A stretch of 64,000 nt of DNA, taken from Halomonas chromatireducens (GTDB taxonomy: Bacteria > Pseudomonadota > Gammaproteobacteria > Pseudomonadales > Halomonadaceae). Shown here in pieces: positions 55,256 to 63,926 of the stretch. The stretch spans positions 3,195,930 through 3,259,929 of the forward strand of contig NZ_CP014226.1 in NCBI RefSeq assembly GCF_001545155.1, written 5' to 3'. Under the pieces are notes generated by a model, which was not told the origin of the DNA, made no database searches, and worked only from the letters and a program-made list of their open reading frames with translations. The stretch's first letter is position 1, and each line of letters begins with the position of its first letter. The translations under genes and the position numbers were made by a program.

Positions 55256-56596
55256 ATGGAACTGCTGGATCGCATCACGGACTACCTGATCGACAATGAA
55301 CTCACGCTCGCCACCGCCGAGTCCTGCACCGCGGGCCTGATTATCTCGGAGCTGGCTCGGGTTCCCGGCAGCGGCCAGAGCATCGACTGCGGCCTCGGGG
55401 TCTATTCACCCCAGTCGAAGAACCGCTATCTCGGCGTCAGCTTCGACACCATCGAGAGCCACGGCCTGACCAGTGAGGCCGTGGCCAGCGAGATGGCCGC
55501 CGGTGCCCTGAACAACAACGATGCCGACGTGGCTCTGGCCAACACCGGCATCGCCGGCCCCAACCCTGGCGACGACGATACGCCCATCGGTACCGTCTGC
55601 TTTGCCTGGGCGTTCCGTCAGAACGGCGACCACCATCATTATTGCGAAACCCGACGCTTCGACGGCACGCGAAACGAGGTGCGCCTTGCCGCGGCCCACT
55701 ACGCCCTCGAACGCCTTCCCCACTACCATCGGCTGTGCCTGGAGAGTGCAGCCAAAGGCTCGGAAGAGGCGCGCTCACGGCAAGCCCGCCAGCGGGCCAT
55801 CGGTGTCCAGTTACATGCCCGCAGCGAGATCGATCCCCAGCATGAAATCGAGCGGCGCCGCGATTTCCTTTGCCGGAAGATGCAGGAGAGCGGCCAGACG
55901 ACACTGGTGCTGGGGATCAGCGGCGGCGTCGATTCCACCGTAGCTGGCCGCCTGGCCCAGCTTGCCGTGGAGAAGCGCCGCGAGCAGGGCGGGCAGGCCA
56001 GGTTCATCGCCATGCGCCTGCCTTACGGCGTACAGCAGGATGCCGACGATGCCGACAAGGCGCTGGACTTCATCCAGCCCGACGACGTGTTCGATGTGAA
56101 CATTCAGGGAGCCAGCGATACGCTGCTGGAATCGCTGGTAAGCGGCGGCCTGACGATCGAAGACGCCGGCCAGCGTGATTTCGTGCTGGGTAACATCAAG
56201 GCACGCCAGCGCATGGTCGCCCAGTACGCCGTGGCCGGCGCTCGGGGGGGCCTGGTCATCGGCACCGACCAGGCCGCAGAGGCACTGATGGGCTTCTTCA
56301 CCAAGTACGGGGATGGCGCTTGCGACGTAGCGCCCTTGACCGGGCTGAACAAGCGCCAAGTGCGCCAACTGGGGATGCAACTGGGTGCGCCAAAAGCACT
56401 GGTGACCAAGGCACCCACCGCCGATCTCGAATCGCTCGCGCCCCAGAAGCTCGACGAAGAGGCGCTTGGCGTCAGCTACGAGGAGATCGATGCCTTCCTC
56501 GAGAACCGGGAGGTCTCCTCACAAGCCTTCGAGACCATCGTGACCACCTATAGACGCACCGCGCACAAGCGCGATCTCCCGATCGTCCCGGACTGA
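55256..56596 (+). CDS. fusion of NMN deamidase (PncC/CinA-C) and ammonia-dependent NAD synthetase (NadE)
   Basis: 446 residues in one frame. Residues 1-160 match E. coli PncC: AESCTAGL with Ser23, VYSPQSK (Tyr50, Lys55), NTGIAGP at 96-102 and RRFDGTRNEVR. Residues about 190-446 match E. coli NadE: EIERRRDFL, the PP-loop LGISGGVDSTVAGRLA (SGGVDS 222-227), MRLPYGVQQDADDADKA, VVIGTD-type VIGTDQAAEALMGFFTKYGD, KAPTADLESLAPQK and HKRDLPI. There is no glutaminase domain. PncC turns NMN into NaMN plus ammonia; NadE uses ammonia to turn NaAD into NAD. GAAGAGGC precedes the ATG. The gene stands alone. Confidence 0.93.
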   Translation: MELLDRITDYLIDNELTLATAESCTAGLIISELARVPGSGQSIDCGLGVYSPQSKNRYLGVSFDTIESHGLTSEAVASEMAAGALNNNDADVALANTGIAGPNPGDDDTPIGTVCFAWAFRQNGDHHHYCETRRFDGTRNEVRLAAAHYALERLPHYHRLCLESAAKGSEEARSRQARQRAIGVQLHARSEIDPQHEIERRRDFLCRKMQESGQTTLVLGISGGVDSTVAGRLAQLAVEKRREQGGQARFIAMRLPYGVQQDADDADKALDFIQPDDVFDVNIQGASDTLLESLVSGGLTIEDAGQRDFVLGNIKARQRMVAQYAVAGARGGLVIGTDQAAEALMGFFTKYGDGACDVAPLTGLNKRQVRQLGMQLGAPKALVTKAPTADLESLAPQKLDEEALGVSYEEIDAFLENREVSSQAFETIVTTYRRTAHKRDLPIVPD

Positions 56597-56610
56597 ACAG
56601 GCTACAACGC

Positions 56611-56643
56611 AAGCGGGCCGACACCTTGGGTGACGGCCCGCTT
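56611..56643. terminator. bidirectional terminator between fusion gene and permease
   Basis: AAGCGGGCCG and CGGCCCGCTT form a 10-bp stem around a 13-base loop between two convergent genes. Confidence 0.7.
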
Positions 56644-56661
56644 GCCGTGACTAGCGTGGGG

Positions 56662-58083
56662 TCATTGCGTCGCCGGCCGGGAGTGCGCAGCGTCTTCCTC
56701 GTCCCGCTCCACCACCATGTCGTCCTCCACCGAGATGGGCTCCTGCTCCTCAGCCTCGCGGGCGCCGCGGGCGCGGTGTTCGATCAGGAAGTAGAGGATC
56801 AGGCCAATGCCCAGGCCCCAGGCCGCACCGTGGGTGGCCAGCACCACCCCCATGATGCCCGCCACGCCCATGGCGGTGGCGTTCTTGATCTGCTCCACGG
56901 CCACGGCGATACACAGATAGCCGGTGATCAGCAACGTAATGGAGAGCGCGATCGGCAGCACCGGACGGAAGAAAGTCACCAGCGGCAGCAGGAACAGGGC
57001 GAAGAAGCCGACGATCCAGAACACGCCGGTACCAGAGTAGATGGTATCCATGGTCTTGCGTCCGTAGCGGTAGCGCTCGGTTACCGTAGCCATGCCACCG
57101 GTGAAGAGCGGCCCGGCCAGGCCGGGATAGGGGGCCAGAAGCGAGTGCATCAGGTTGCGCAGGCCGGTGATCAGGTGTACCCGGTCGATATTCACCTCGA
57201 TCTTCTCGTCCGGGCGCAGATGGTCGACCCGCTTGAGCAGCGTCTGGCCCACCACGATATCGCCGAAGGCGATAATGTAGGCAATGATCGCCGTGGGAAT
57301 TGCCGCCACCATCAGCTCGATGGGCGGCGCACCGATGGAGAACGGCAGATAGGCCCAGATACCGGCGAAATCGGGCGCAGCAATACCCCACTCCACCGTG
57401 GGCATCGAGTACTCACCGACACCCCAGCCGATCGCCATGGTAATCAGCATGCCCGGCACCATGCCGAAGGCGACGATGTTGCGGGCCCAGCGATACTTCT
57501 CGGCCAGATCGCGGAAGGAGAGCGAGAACAGCACGTAGAGCGTGATCAGTCCGCCGATGCCCAGCGAAATCGGCGTGTTGTAGAGCCGGCCGCCTTCGAC
57601 GATCTCCCCACTGATGGCCGCAATGCCCGCGCCGAGCAGGATACCGGCCTTGATCGAAGCCGGCACGTTGTTGACCAGCTTGCTGCCCAGCCGGGTAACG
57701 GCCATGAACAGGAAGATCGCCGTCACCATCAACTGCAGCGCCACCATGGCGCGAATCGCCTCGGGTCCTGGCTCAAACTGGCCGATGAACAGCAGCACCA
57801 CGGGAATGGCCGGAGTGATCCAGCCGGCGATGAACGGTACCCCCAACAGCGGCGGAAGAATGAAGCCGATGCCGCAAACCACCACGAATGCCAGGCCGAC
57901 CTCATAGGGCACGCCCAGGTACTGCTCCAGCAGCGGGATCATCCCCAGGGAGATGACGAACATCACCATGGCCTGGATGGTTTCGGGTATGGCCCACTTG
58001 AAGTGGATGAAGGGCAGGCGGACCTTGAAGGGTCCCAGTGGCCAATAGGGATGTTCCTGGCCGTATTCGCGTTTGAGCAGCAC
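56662..58083 (-). CDS. SLC23/NCS2-type nucleobase permease
   Basis: A 473-residue membrane protein with GTG start at 58083 and about 13 hydrophobic segments. GIAAISGEIVEGGRLYNTPI, IIAYIIAFGDIVVGQTLLKR and SLLAPYPGLAGPLFTGGMAT resemble the nucleobase-cation-symport-2 core helices, but the classical NCS2 motif is diverged. The C-terminus is a 35-residue acidic tail (EEQEPISVEDDMVVERDEED). Xanthine, uracil or urate-like substrates are possible. A twin TTGTCGACAA operator lies upstream. Confidence 0.78.
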   Translation of the reverse strand: MLLKREYGQEHPYWPLGPFKVRLPFIHFKWAIPETIQAMVMFVISLGMIPLLEQYLGVPYEVGLAFVVVCGIGFILPPLLGVPFIAGWITPAIPVVLLFIGQFEPGPEAIRAMVALQLMVTAIFLFMAVTRLGSKLVNNVPASIKAGILLGAGIAAISGEIVEGGRLYNTPISLGIGGLITLYVLFSLSFRDLAEKYRWARNIVAFGMVPGMLITMAIGWGVGEYSMPTVEWGIAAPDFAGIWAYLPFSIGAPPIELMVAAIPTAIIAYIIAFGDIVVGQTLLKRVDHLRPDEKIEVNIDRVHLITGLRNLMHSLLAPYPGLAGPLFTGGMATVTERYRYGRKTMDTIYSGTGVFWIVGFFALFLLPLVTFFRPVLPIALSITLLITGYLCIAVAVEQIKNATAMGVAGIMGVVLATHGAAWGLGIGLILYFLIEHRARGAREAEEQEPISVEDDMVVERDEEDAAHSRPATQ

Positions 58084-58225
58084 GTCGACACCTCAGCGGT
58101 TCTGTTTGTTGAGCGGTCCTCTTGGTCGGTTGTTGTTATTCTTGGCTGATCTCGGTTGTACGCATGTCTGACGCGGCGCAACATTCGACCATCTGACATA
58201 TGGACAAGTGAAAAACTGATGAAAC

Positions 58226-58243
58226 TTGTCGACAACATTACAG
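58226..58243. promoter_or_regulatory. operator copy 1 (TTGTCGACAA palindrome plus ATTACAG)
   Basis: TTGTCGACAA is a perfect 10-base palindrome, followed by C and ATTACAG. GntR-family regulators often bind TTGT..ACAA sites. It would lie at about +1 if TATATT at 58244-58249 is the -10 on the minus strand. Confidence 0.6.
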
Positions 58244-58309
58244 AATATAACGTGGTGATTTGGCACCAACGCCGCAGCTGCGGGCAGTTACCGAGAAATA
58301 TGAGGGGAG

Positions 58310-58327
58310 TTGTCGACAAGATTACAG
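58310..58327. promoter_or_regulatory. operator copy 2 (TTGTCGACAA palindrome plus ATTACAG)
   Basis: Same 18-base pattern as copy 1 (one differing base, G for C). It starts exactly 84 bases further from the permease gene. Confidence 0.6.
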
Positions 58328-58462
58328 CAAAATTAGGGAAGTTAACGTTAACGTCAAGCCACGACTCCGACGACTGAATCCGCCGAGAAGCTATGGTAAC
58401 GCGACAGCAACAAAGCCGGCTGGAATGAGTGTAGAACTAAAGAATGAGAGGGCGACGTGGAT

Positions 58463-59929
58463 TCAGCCCCCAAGCAGGCGTTCGATGGCCGCCATGTCCA
58501 ACTGCGCTTCCAGGCAGTCGGCCAGCCGGTCAAGTTCACTTTCCCGATGGGCCTGGTGATCCACCGCCGCACCCTGGGCATCCAGCCCGCAGCGAGCCAG
58601 CAACGCCTCACACGCTGCCGGACAGTCGAACAGGCCGTGGAGATAAGTGCCCATGATCTGGCCGTCGTCGCTGACCGCGCCGTCGGGTCGGCCGTCCAGC
58701 TCACATAGCGGGCGCGCCAGGGCAGGTCCCTCGCTCATGCCATTGTGGATCTCGTAGCCGCTGATCGGCATGCCTTCGGGTAGCAAGCGCCCACTCACGT
58801 TGCGCAGCTGCTTGCCTGCCACCATGCGCGTCTCGACATCGAGCAGGCCGAGCCCGGGCGACGAGCCGGCTGGCCCTTCCAACCCGTCGGGGTCGTGAAC
58901 CATCCGGCCCAGCATCTGGAAGCCGCCACAGATGCCCAGCACCTTGCCGCCGTAGCGCAGATGGCGCTGAATCGCCGCTTCCCAGCCCTGGGCGCGCAGC
59001 CAGGCGAGGTCGGCTTGGGTGCTCTTGCTGCCGGGCAGGATGATCAGGTCTGCAGGGGGAAGGGACCGGCCCGTTCCGACCTGATTCGGCCCGATAAAGC
59101 TGAGTTCGACCTGTGGATGCAGGCGCAGCGGGTCGAAGTCGTTGTGATTGCTGATGCGCGGCAGCGCCGGCACTAACACCTTGAGGGTATCCCCCTGCCC
59201 CACCCGGCCGCTGCGACCGATGCTGTCCTCGGCGTCGAGCAACAATCCCTGCAGATAGGGCAGCGTGCCATATACCGGCTTGCCGGTCCGCTCGGTGAGC
59301 CAGTCGAGGCCCGGCTCGAGCAGAGCGATATCGCCGCGGAAGCGGTTGACGATGAAGCCGCGGGTACGTGAGCGCTCGCTCTCGCTGAGCAGCTCCAGGG
59401 TGCCGACCAGCTGGGCGAAAACGCCGCCGCGGTCGATATCGCCCACCAGCACGACCGGGCAATCGACCATCTCGGCGAAGCCCATGTTGGCGATATCGTT
59501 GGCGCGCAGGTTGATCTCCGCCGGGCTGCCCGCGCCCTCGGCGATGATCACGTCATATCGAGAAGAGAGCGCCTGCCAGGCCGCCAGCACGCTCTCCCGC
59601 GCCGTGCGCTTGTAGGCGTGGTAGTCCAGCGCATCCATGTGGCCGAGGACCCGGCCCCGCAGGATCACCTGGGCGCCGCGGTCGCTCTCGGGCTTGAGGA
59701 GCACCGGGTTCATGTCGCTGTGGGGCTCGACGCCTGCCGCCAGCGCCTGAAGCGCCGTGGAGCGGCCGATCTCGCCGCCGTCCACCGTTACCGCGCTGTT
59801 CAGCGCCATGTTCTGGGGCTTGAATGGCGCCACCGACACGCCCCGCCGCGCCAATACCCGGCACAGCCCCGCCACCACCGTGCTCTTGCCGGCATCCGAG
59901 GTGGTGCCCTGGATCATCAATGTCGCCAT
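58463..59929 (-). CDS. cobQ: cobyric acid synthase
   Basis: Amidates adenosylcobyrinic a,c-diamide at four side chains with glutamine and ATP. The 488 residues start [20 protein letters not shown] (ATP loop), followed by [20 protein letters not shown]. The C-terminal triad-type GATase domain has [20 protein letters not shown] with the nucleophile cysteine, and GTYLHGLFD. It is the last gene of the minus-strand cobalamin operon. Confidence 0.96.
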   Translation of the reverse strand: MATLMIQGTTSDAGKSTVVAGLCRVLARRGVSVAPFKPQNMALNSAVTVDGGEIGRSTALQALAAGVEPHSDMNPVLLKPESDRGAQVILRGRVLGHMDALDYHAYKRTARESVLAAWQALSSRYDVIIAEGAGSPAEINLRANDIANMGFAEMVDCPVVLVGDIDRGGVFAQLVGTLELLSESERSRTRGFIVNRFRGDIALLEPGLDWLTERTGKPVYGTLPYLQGLLLDAEDSIGRSGRVGQGDTLKVLVPALPRISNHNDFDPLRLHPQVELSFIGPNQVGTGRSLPPADLIILPGSKSTQADLAWLRAQGWEAAIQRHLRYGGKVLGICGGFQMLGRMVHDPDGLEGPAGSSPGLGLLDVETRMVAGKQLRNVSGRLLPEGMPISGYEIHNGMSEGPALARPLCELDGRPDGAVSDDGQIMGTYLHGLFDCPAACEALLARCGLDAQGAAVDHQAHRESELDRLADCLEAQLDMAAIERLLGG

Positions 59930-59933
59930 GGGA

Positions 59934-60545
59934 TTAAAGCTCGATTCCCTTCTGGGCCTTGATTCCCTGCTCCTTGAAGGCGTGCTTGATCACCTTCATC
60001 TCGGTCACGGTATCGGCCAGCTCAATCAGCTCCTGGGGGGCATAGCGACCGGTAACCACGGCGTGCTGCATTTCCGGCCGTGCCTGCAGATCATCGAGAA
60101 CTCGGTCAAGATCGAGGTACTCGTAGCGCAAGGCGATATTGAGCTCATCGAGGAGCACCAGGTCGAAGCTGGCATCAGACAGCATGCCGCGGGCCACCTC
60201 CCAAGCGGCCTCGGCGGCGCGGGTGTCTCGCTCACGGTCCTGGGTATCCCAGGTGAAGCCCTCGCCCATCACGTGGTATTCGACGCCAGGCTGCCGGCGG
60301 AAGAAGGCCTCCTCGCCGGTCTCCCGCGTCCCCTTGATGAACTGCACCACGCCCACCTTCATGCCGTGGCCAAGCGCCCGGGCCAACATGCCAAAGCCTG
60401 AGCTGCTCTTGCCCTTGCCGGGGCCGGTGAGCACCAGCAGCAGCCCCTGCTCCTTCTGGGCGCTGGCAATGCGCTCGTGCATGATCTTCTGCTTGGCAGC
60501 CATGCGCTGGGCGTGACGCTGGGGGTCCTTGGCATTCTCTCGCAT
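59934..60545 (-). CDS. cobO: cob(I)yrinic acid a,c-diamide adenosyltransferase
   Basis: A 203-residue BtuR/CobA-type transferase adding the adenosyl ligand to cobalt. The P-loop is [33 protein letters not shown] follows, and [19 protein letters not shown] is the family Walker B region. An N-terminal 25-residue Gln/Arg/Lys-rich lead is usual for the family. It has 4-base and 3-base gaps to cobQ and cobB. Confidence 0.96.
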   Translation of the reverse strand: MRENAKDPQRHAQRMAAKQKIMHERIASAQKEQGLLLVLTGPGKGKSSSGFGMLARALGHGMKVGVVQFIKGTRETGEEAFFRRQPGVEYHVMGEGFTWDTQDRERDTRAAEAAWEVARGMLSDASFDLVLLDELNIALRYEYLDLDRVLDDLQARPEMQHAVVTGRYAPQELIELADTVTEMKVIKHAFKEQGIKAQKGIEL

Positions 60546-60548
60546 GGG

Positions 60549-61874
60549 TCACTCCTTAGTGAAACGCAGCGGTTCGCCGCAAAAGATGGCAGCGGTCAAT
60601 GCCGGCGCCGAAGGAAAATAGCCATGGAAATAGCTTGCTACCAGCCTGCCTTCGACAAAGACCGGCTCGGCAGGACTGCCAGCCAGGCGCCGGGCGTGGG
60701 CCGCCGGCTCGAGAGGTGTTTCCAGCAGCGAGTGGTGGTAGGTGTGGCCACGCAGCTCCCCGCTCTCGGTCGTCAGGCTTTGCAGGCCCAGGGCCGTCAG
60801 CTTGCCGGCCATGCGTGCGGTGCCGGGCAACAGCCCCAGCATGGGATGCTTGCGCCCCTCACCATCCACCAGGGACTCCATACACGCCATCAGGCCACCG
60901 CACTCGGCGAGGATCGGCTTTCCTGCCTCTCGATGGACGCGAATCGCGCCAAGCATCGGCGCATTGGCAGCGAGCTTTGCCGCGTGCAGCTCAGGGTAGC
61001 CACCAGGCAGCCAGAGGGCGTCGCATGCGGGTAGCTCGGACTCGACCAGCGGCGAGAAGAAATGCAGCTCGGCGCCCATCTGCGTCAGCAGATCGAGGTT
61101 GGCGCGATAGAGAAAGGCGAAGGCGTCGTCCCGAGCCACGGCGATCTGTACGCCATCGAGCAGGCGCGGCGGCGGCTCGGGGGCCTCGGCCTCGAGCGTC
61201 ACCCGTGCCGGCAAGCGGTCGAGGCCCGCCTCCTTGAGCACCTCGGCGGCGGCATCAAGTTGCGCATCCAAGCCAGCGAGTTCGCCGGCCTGCACCAGTC
61301 CCAGGTGGCGGTCGGGGATGGTCATCGCCTCATGTCGCGGAATGGCACCGAGCAGGGAGAGCCCCACCGGCATGCTCTCCGCCAGCAATCTGCCGTGACC
61401 CGGGCTGCCGACCCGGTTGGCGATCACCTCGTGAATGGCCAGGCCGGGATGATAGTTGGCCAACCCCTGGGCCACGGCACCGAAGGTCTGGGCCATGCCC
61501 CAGGCATCGATCACCGGCAGCGCCGGCAGCCCGGCGAGTATCGCCAGATCGGCGCTGGACGGGTCGCCGTCAAACAGCCCCATGGAGCCCTCGACCAAGA
61601 TCAGGTCGGCTTCCCGGGCGGCCTCGGCCAGCCGCCAGCGACACTCGGCCTCGCCGGTCATCCAGGGATGCAGCTGATAGACCGGCTGGCCCGAGGCCAC
61701 TTCCTGCACCATAGGGTCGAGATAATCCGGGCCATGTTTGAAGACACGAACCTTGCGGCCCGCATTGCGGTGCAGTCTCGCCAGCGCCGCGGTGACCATG
61801 GACTTGCCCTGGCCGGAGCCTGGGGCGGTGATCAAGGCGGCGTGGCACTCGCCGCGAATGGTTGTGGTTGTCAT
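60549..61874 (-). CDS. cobB: cobyrinate a,c-diamide synthase
   Basis: A 441-residue CbiA/CobB amidotransferase from the ATG at 61874 (MTTTTIRGECHAALITAPGS). It has an ATP-binding DTBS-like domain with PGSGQGKSMVTAALARLH and VFKHGPDYLDPMVQEVASG. The GATase domain carries ALWLPGGYPELHAAKL and the nucleophile in ILAECGGLMACME. It amidates the a and c side chains of (hydrogeno)cobyrinate. It lies one base after the ABC ATPase gene. Confidence 0.95.
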   Translation of the reverse strand: MTTTTIRGECHAALITAPGSGQGKSMVTAALARLHRNAGRKVRVFKHGPDYLDPMVQEVASGQPVYQLHPWMTGEAECRWRLAEAAREADLILVEGSMGLFDGDPSSADLAILAGLPALPVIDAWGMAQTFGAVAQGLANYHPGLAIHEVIANRVGSPGHGRLLAESMPVGLSLLGAIPRHEAMTIPDRHLGLVQAGELAGLDAQLDAAAEVLKEAGLDRLPARVTLEAEAPEPPPRLLDGVQIAVARDDAFAFLYRANLDLLTQMGAELHFFSPLVESELPACDALWLPGGYPELHAAKLAANAPMLGAIRVHREAGKPILAECGGLMACMESLVDGEGRKHPMLGLLPGTARMAGKLTALGLQSLTTESGELRGHTYHHSLLETPLEPAAHARRLAGSPAEPVFVEGRLVASYFHGYFPSAPALTAAIFCGEPLRFTKE

Positions 61875-61875
61875 A

Positions 61876-62643
61876 TCACCTCGCAGGAACGAAAACGGGG
61901 GAACCGTCGATCTCGGCGGTAGCCAGGGGCTGGCCATAGAGCCGCTCCAGGGCACTCGGCACCAGCATGGTCTCGCGAGGGCCCCAGCAGGCCTCGCCGC
62001 CGGGATAGAGCAGCAACAGATGGTCGCACCAGCGTGCCGCCAAGTTGAGGTCGTGGAGACACATCATTACCGCATGCCCTGAAGCGGCCTGCTCGGCGAG
62101 CAATGCCATGACAGCGGTCTGGTGGTGAAGGTCCAGGTGGTTGGTGGGTTCGTCGGCAAGCCATATCTTCGGCCCCTGGGTCAGCACCGTGGCAATGGCC
62201 AGGCGCTGACGCTCGCCGCCGGAGAGGGTGTTCACCAGCCGGTCGGCCAGGTGTGCCACGTCCAGGCGGGTCAGGGCCGCCTCGGCCAGGCGCAGGTCTT
62301 CTCCTCTCTCCATCTGCCATGGCGACAGGAAAGGGTGACGGCCAATCAGAGCGGTCTCACGCACCGTGGCTGGGAAGCCATCCTGACTATCCTGGAATAC
62401 CAGGCCCAGCGACTGGGCTATCTCGCGGCGGCCCAGCCTAAAGAGCGGACGATCATCAAGGGACACTTGGCCGGCACGCACCGCACGCAGGCCGGCCAGT
62501 GTGTGTAGCAAGGTCGTCTTGCCGGCACCATTGGGACCCAACACCCCCCAGACCTGGCCTGGCTCGAGACAGAGATCCAGTGGCTGCCCATCGGCACGGC
62601 CCGGCACGTCGATGACCAGCTTTCTCGCCTCGAGACGGCTCAT
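61876..62643 (-). CDS. btuD: cobalamin/iron-type ABC transporter ATPase
   Basis: A 255-residue FecE/BtuD-type ATPase. Walker A is GPNGAGKTTLLHTLAGL, the Q-loop is VFQDSQDGFPATVRE, the signature is LSGGERQRLAIA and Walker B is IWLADEPTNHLDL. It partners the permease gene, which it overlaps by one base. Placement within the cobalamin operon makes corrinoid the likely substrate. Confidence 0.9.
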   Translation of the reverse strand: MSRLEARKLVIDVPGRADGQPLDLCLEPGQVWGVLGPNGAGKTTLLHTLAGLRAVRAGQVSLDDRPLFRLGRREIAQSLGLVFQDSQDGFPATVRETALIGRHPFLSPWQMERGEDLRLAEAALTRLDVAHLADRLVNTLSGGERQRLAIATVLTQGPKIWLADEPTNHLDLHHQTAVMALLAEQAASGHAVMMCLHDLNLAARWCDHLLLLYPGGEACWGPRETMLVPSALERLYGQPLATAEIDGSPVFVPAR

Positions 62644-63611
62644 CAGCGGCTCCGGTAGAGCAGGTAGAGGAAGGTCGGAACGCCGAGCAACGCCGTGATG
62701 ACGCCTACCGGCAATTGCTCCGGGGCGATCATGGTACGTGCCAGGGTATCCGCCAGCACCAGCAGGGTACCGCCGGCCAAAGCGCAGGCTGGCAGGATGA
62801 GGCGTTGATCGTTGCCCAGCACCAGGCGCAGCATATGCGGCACCACCAGGCCGACGAAGCCGATGCTACCGGCGGTGGTCACCGCCATGGCGGTGAGCAG
62901 GCTTGCCGCAATATAGATCAACCACTCCAGCGGGCGAACCGACACCCCCAGCGCCGCGGCTTGCAGCGGCCCACGCGCCAGTACGTTGAGGCTTCGCCCC
63001 AGCGGTATCACCAGCAGGCAGACTGCCATGAGCAGCGTCAATGGCGGCCAGGGCGTGCGCGCGTAGGAGAGATCGCCCATCAGCCAGTAGAGCATTCCCG
63101 GGAGCCGTTCGGCGGGGCTGATCGCCAGCATGAGGGTGATGACCGCACCCCAGCCGGCGGCCACCACGACCCCGGTCAACAGCAGCCGCGAGGGAGTCCA
63201 GCTGCCGGTGCCATGGGCCAGGCCGAATACCAGCAGGGTGGAGAGCAGGGCACCGCCAAACGCCGAGCCGGAGATCACCATGCCTCCCATGCCCCCTAAC
63301 ATCGCCGCCAGGGCGCCCACCGACGCGCCGCCGGATAGCCCCAGTACGTAGGGGTCGGCCAAGGGGTTGCGCAACAGCACCTGCATCAGCGCACCCGCCA
63401 CCGCCAGCAGCCCGCCCACCGCGAAGGCCGACAGGGAACGCGGTACCCGCAATTCGAGGACCAGCGTGCGCGACAGGGCCTCTCCCCCGCCACGCAGCAC
63501 CGCCCATAGTTCGCCGGCCGCCACGTTGACGCTGCCGACGCTGACTGACAACGCCAGCGCCGCCAGCGATGCCGCCAGCAATATCCCGAGGGGGAAACTC
63601 AACTGTCGCAT
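62643..63611 (-). CDS. btuC: cobalamin/iron-type ABC transporter permease (FecCD family)
   Basis: A 322-residue permease with about ten membrane segments. LRVPRSLSAFAVGGLLAVAG, LRNPLADPYVLGLSGGASVG and GSIGFVGLVVPHMLRLVLGN are FecCD signatures. The latter part is the coupling region for the ATPase. It is the second intact gene of the transporter, following the btuF fragment by nine bases. Confidence 0.92.
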   Translation of the reverse strand: MRQLSFPLGILLAASLAALALSVSVGSVNVAAGELWAVLRGGGEALSRTLVLELRVPRSLSAFAVGGLLAVAGALMQVLLRNPLADPYVLGLSGGASVGALAAMLGGMGGMVISGSAFGGALLSTLLVFGLAHGTGSWTPSRLLLTGVVVAAGWGAVITLMLAISPAERLPGMLYWLMGDLSYARTPWPPLTLLMAVCLLVIPLGRSLNVLARGPLQAAALGVSVRPLEWLIYIAASLLTAMAVTTAGSIGFVGLVVPHMLRLVLGNDQRLILPACALAGGTLLVLADTLARTMIAPEQLPVGVITALLGVPTFLYLLYRSR

Positions 63612-63620
63612 CAGGCTGGT

Positions 63621-63926
63621 CTACCGTCTGCCACGTGCCACCTCCAGCTTCTCACACAGGACCCGGCTGCCTTCCAGCAGACGCGGCGTCGGACGCTGGA
63701 TCAGCGATGGAGGAACGAAGAAGAGATTGCCCCGGGCCACCGCCGTCAGCGTCGGATACTGCTCCCAGTGTGTCAGCCAGTGGCGATTCTCCTCGCCCAT
63801 GCCGCCGGCGATGATCGCCTCGGGATCGGCGGCCAGTACCGACTCGTCATCGATACGCGGCACCAGTCGCGGCAGTTCGCCGAAGACGTTGATACCGCCG
63901 CACAGGGAGACCACCTGGCCATGGCA
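63621..63926 (-). pseudogene. btuF: C-terminal fragment of a BtuF-like cobalamin-binding protein
   Basis: The frame reads CHGQVVSLCGGINVFGELPR, LVPRIDDESVLAADPEAIIA, GGMGEENRHW and RPTPRLLEGSRVLCEKLEVA, then stops at 63621. This is the C-terminal lobe of the class III periplasmic binding protein of vitamin B12 importers. Going upstream there is an in-frame stop at 63927-63929. The rest of the gene, with signal peptide and N-lobe, is absent, replaced by sequence that reads as another gene on the plus strand. Confidence 0.8.

Larger units (their letters stand above)
58084..58462. other. regulatory gap upstream of the SLC23 permease
   Basis: 379 bases, clearly more AT-rich than the surroundings and without a supported gene. 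It contains two 18-base operator copies (58226 and 58310), a GTTAACGTTAAC palindrome at 58341-58352, and a possible -10 (TATATT, minus strand, 58244-58249) just upstream of the first operator. Confidence 0.7.

Noticed and set aside
58341..58352. GTTAACGTTAAC palindrome as a third operator
   Set aside because: Perfect 12-base palindrome but unlike the two TTGTCGACAA sites and present once; noted without a function.
58463..63611. Cobalamin riboswitch for the cob operon
   Set aside because: The genes are nearly contiguous and the natural leader would be upstream of the missing btuF start; no B12-box was seen in the window.
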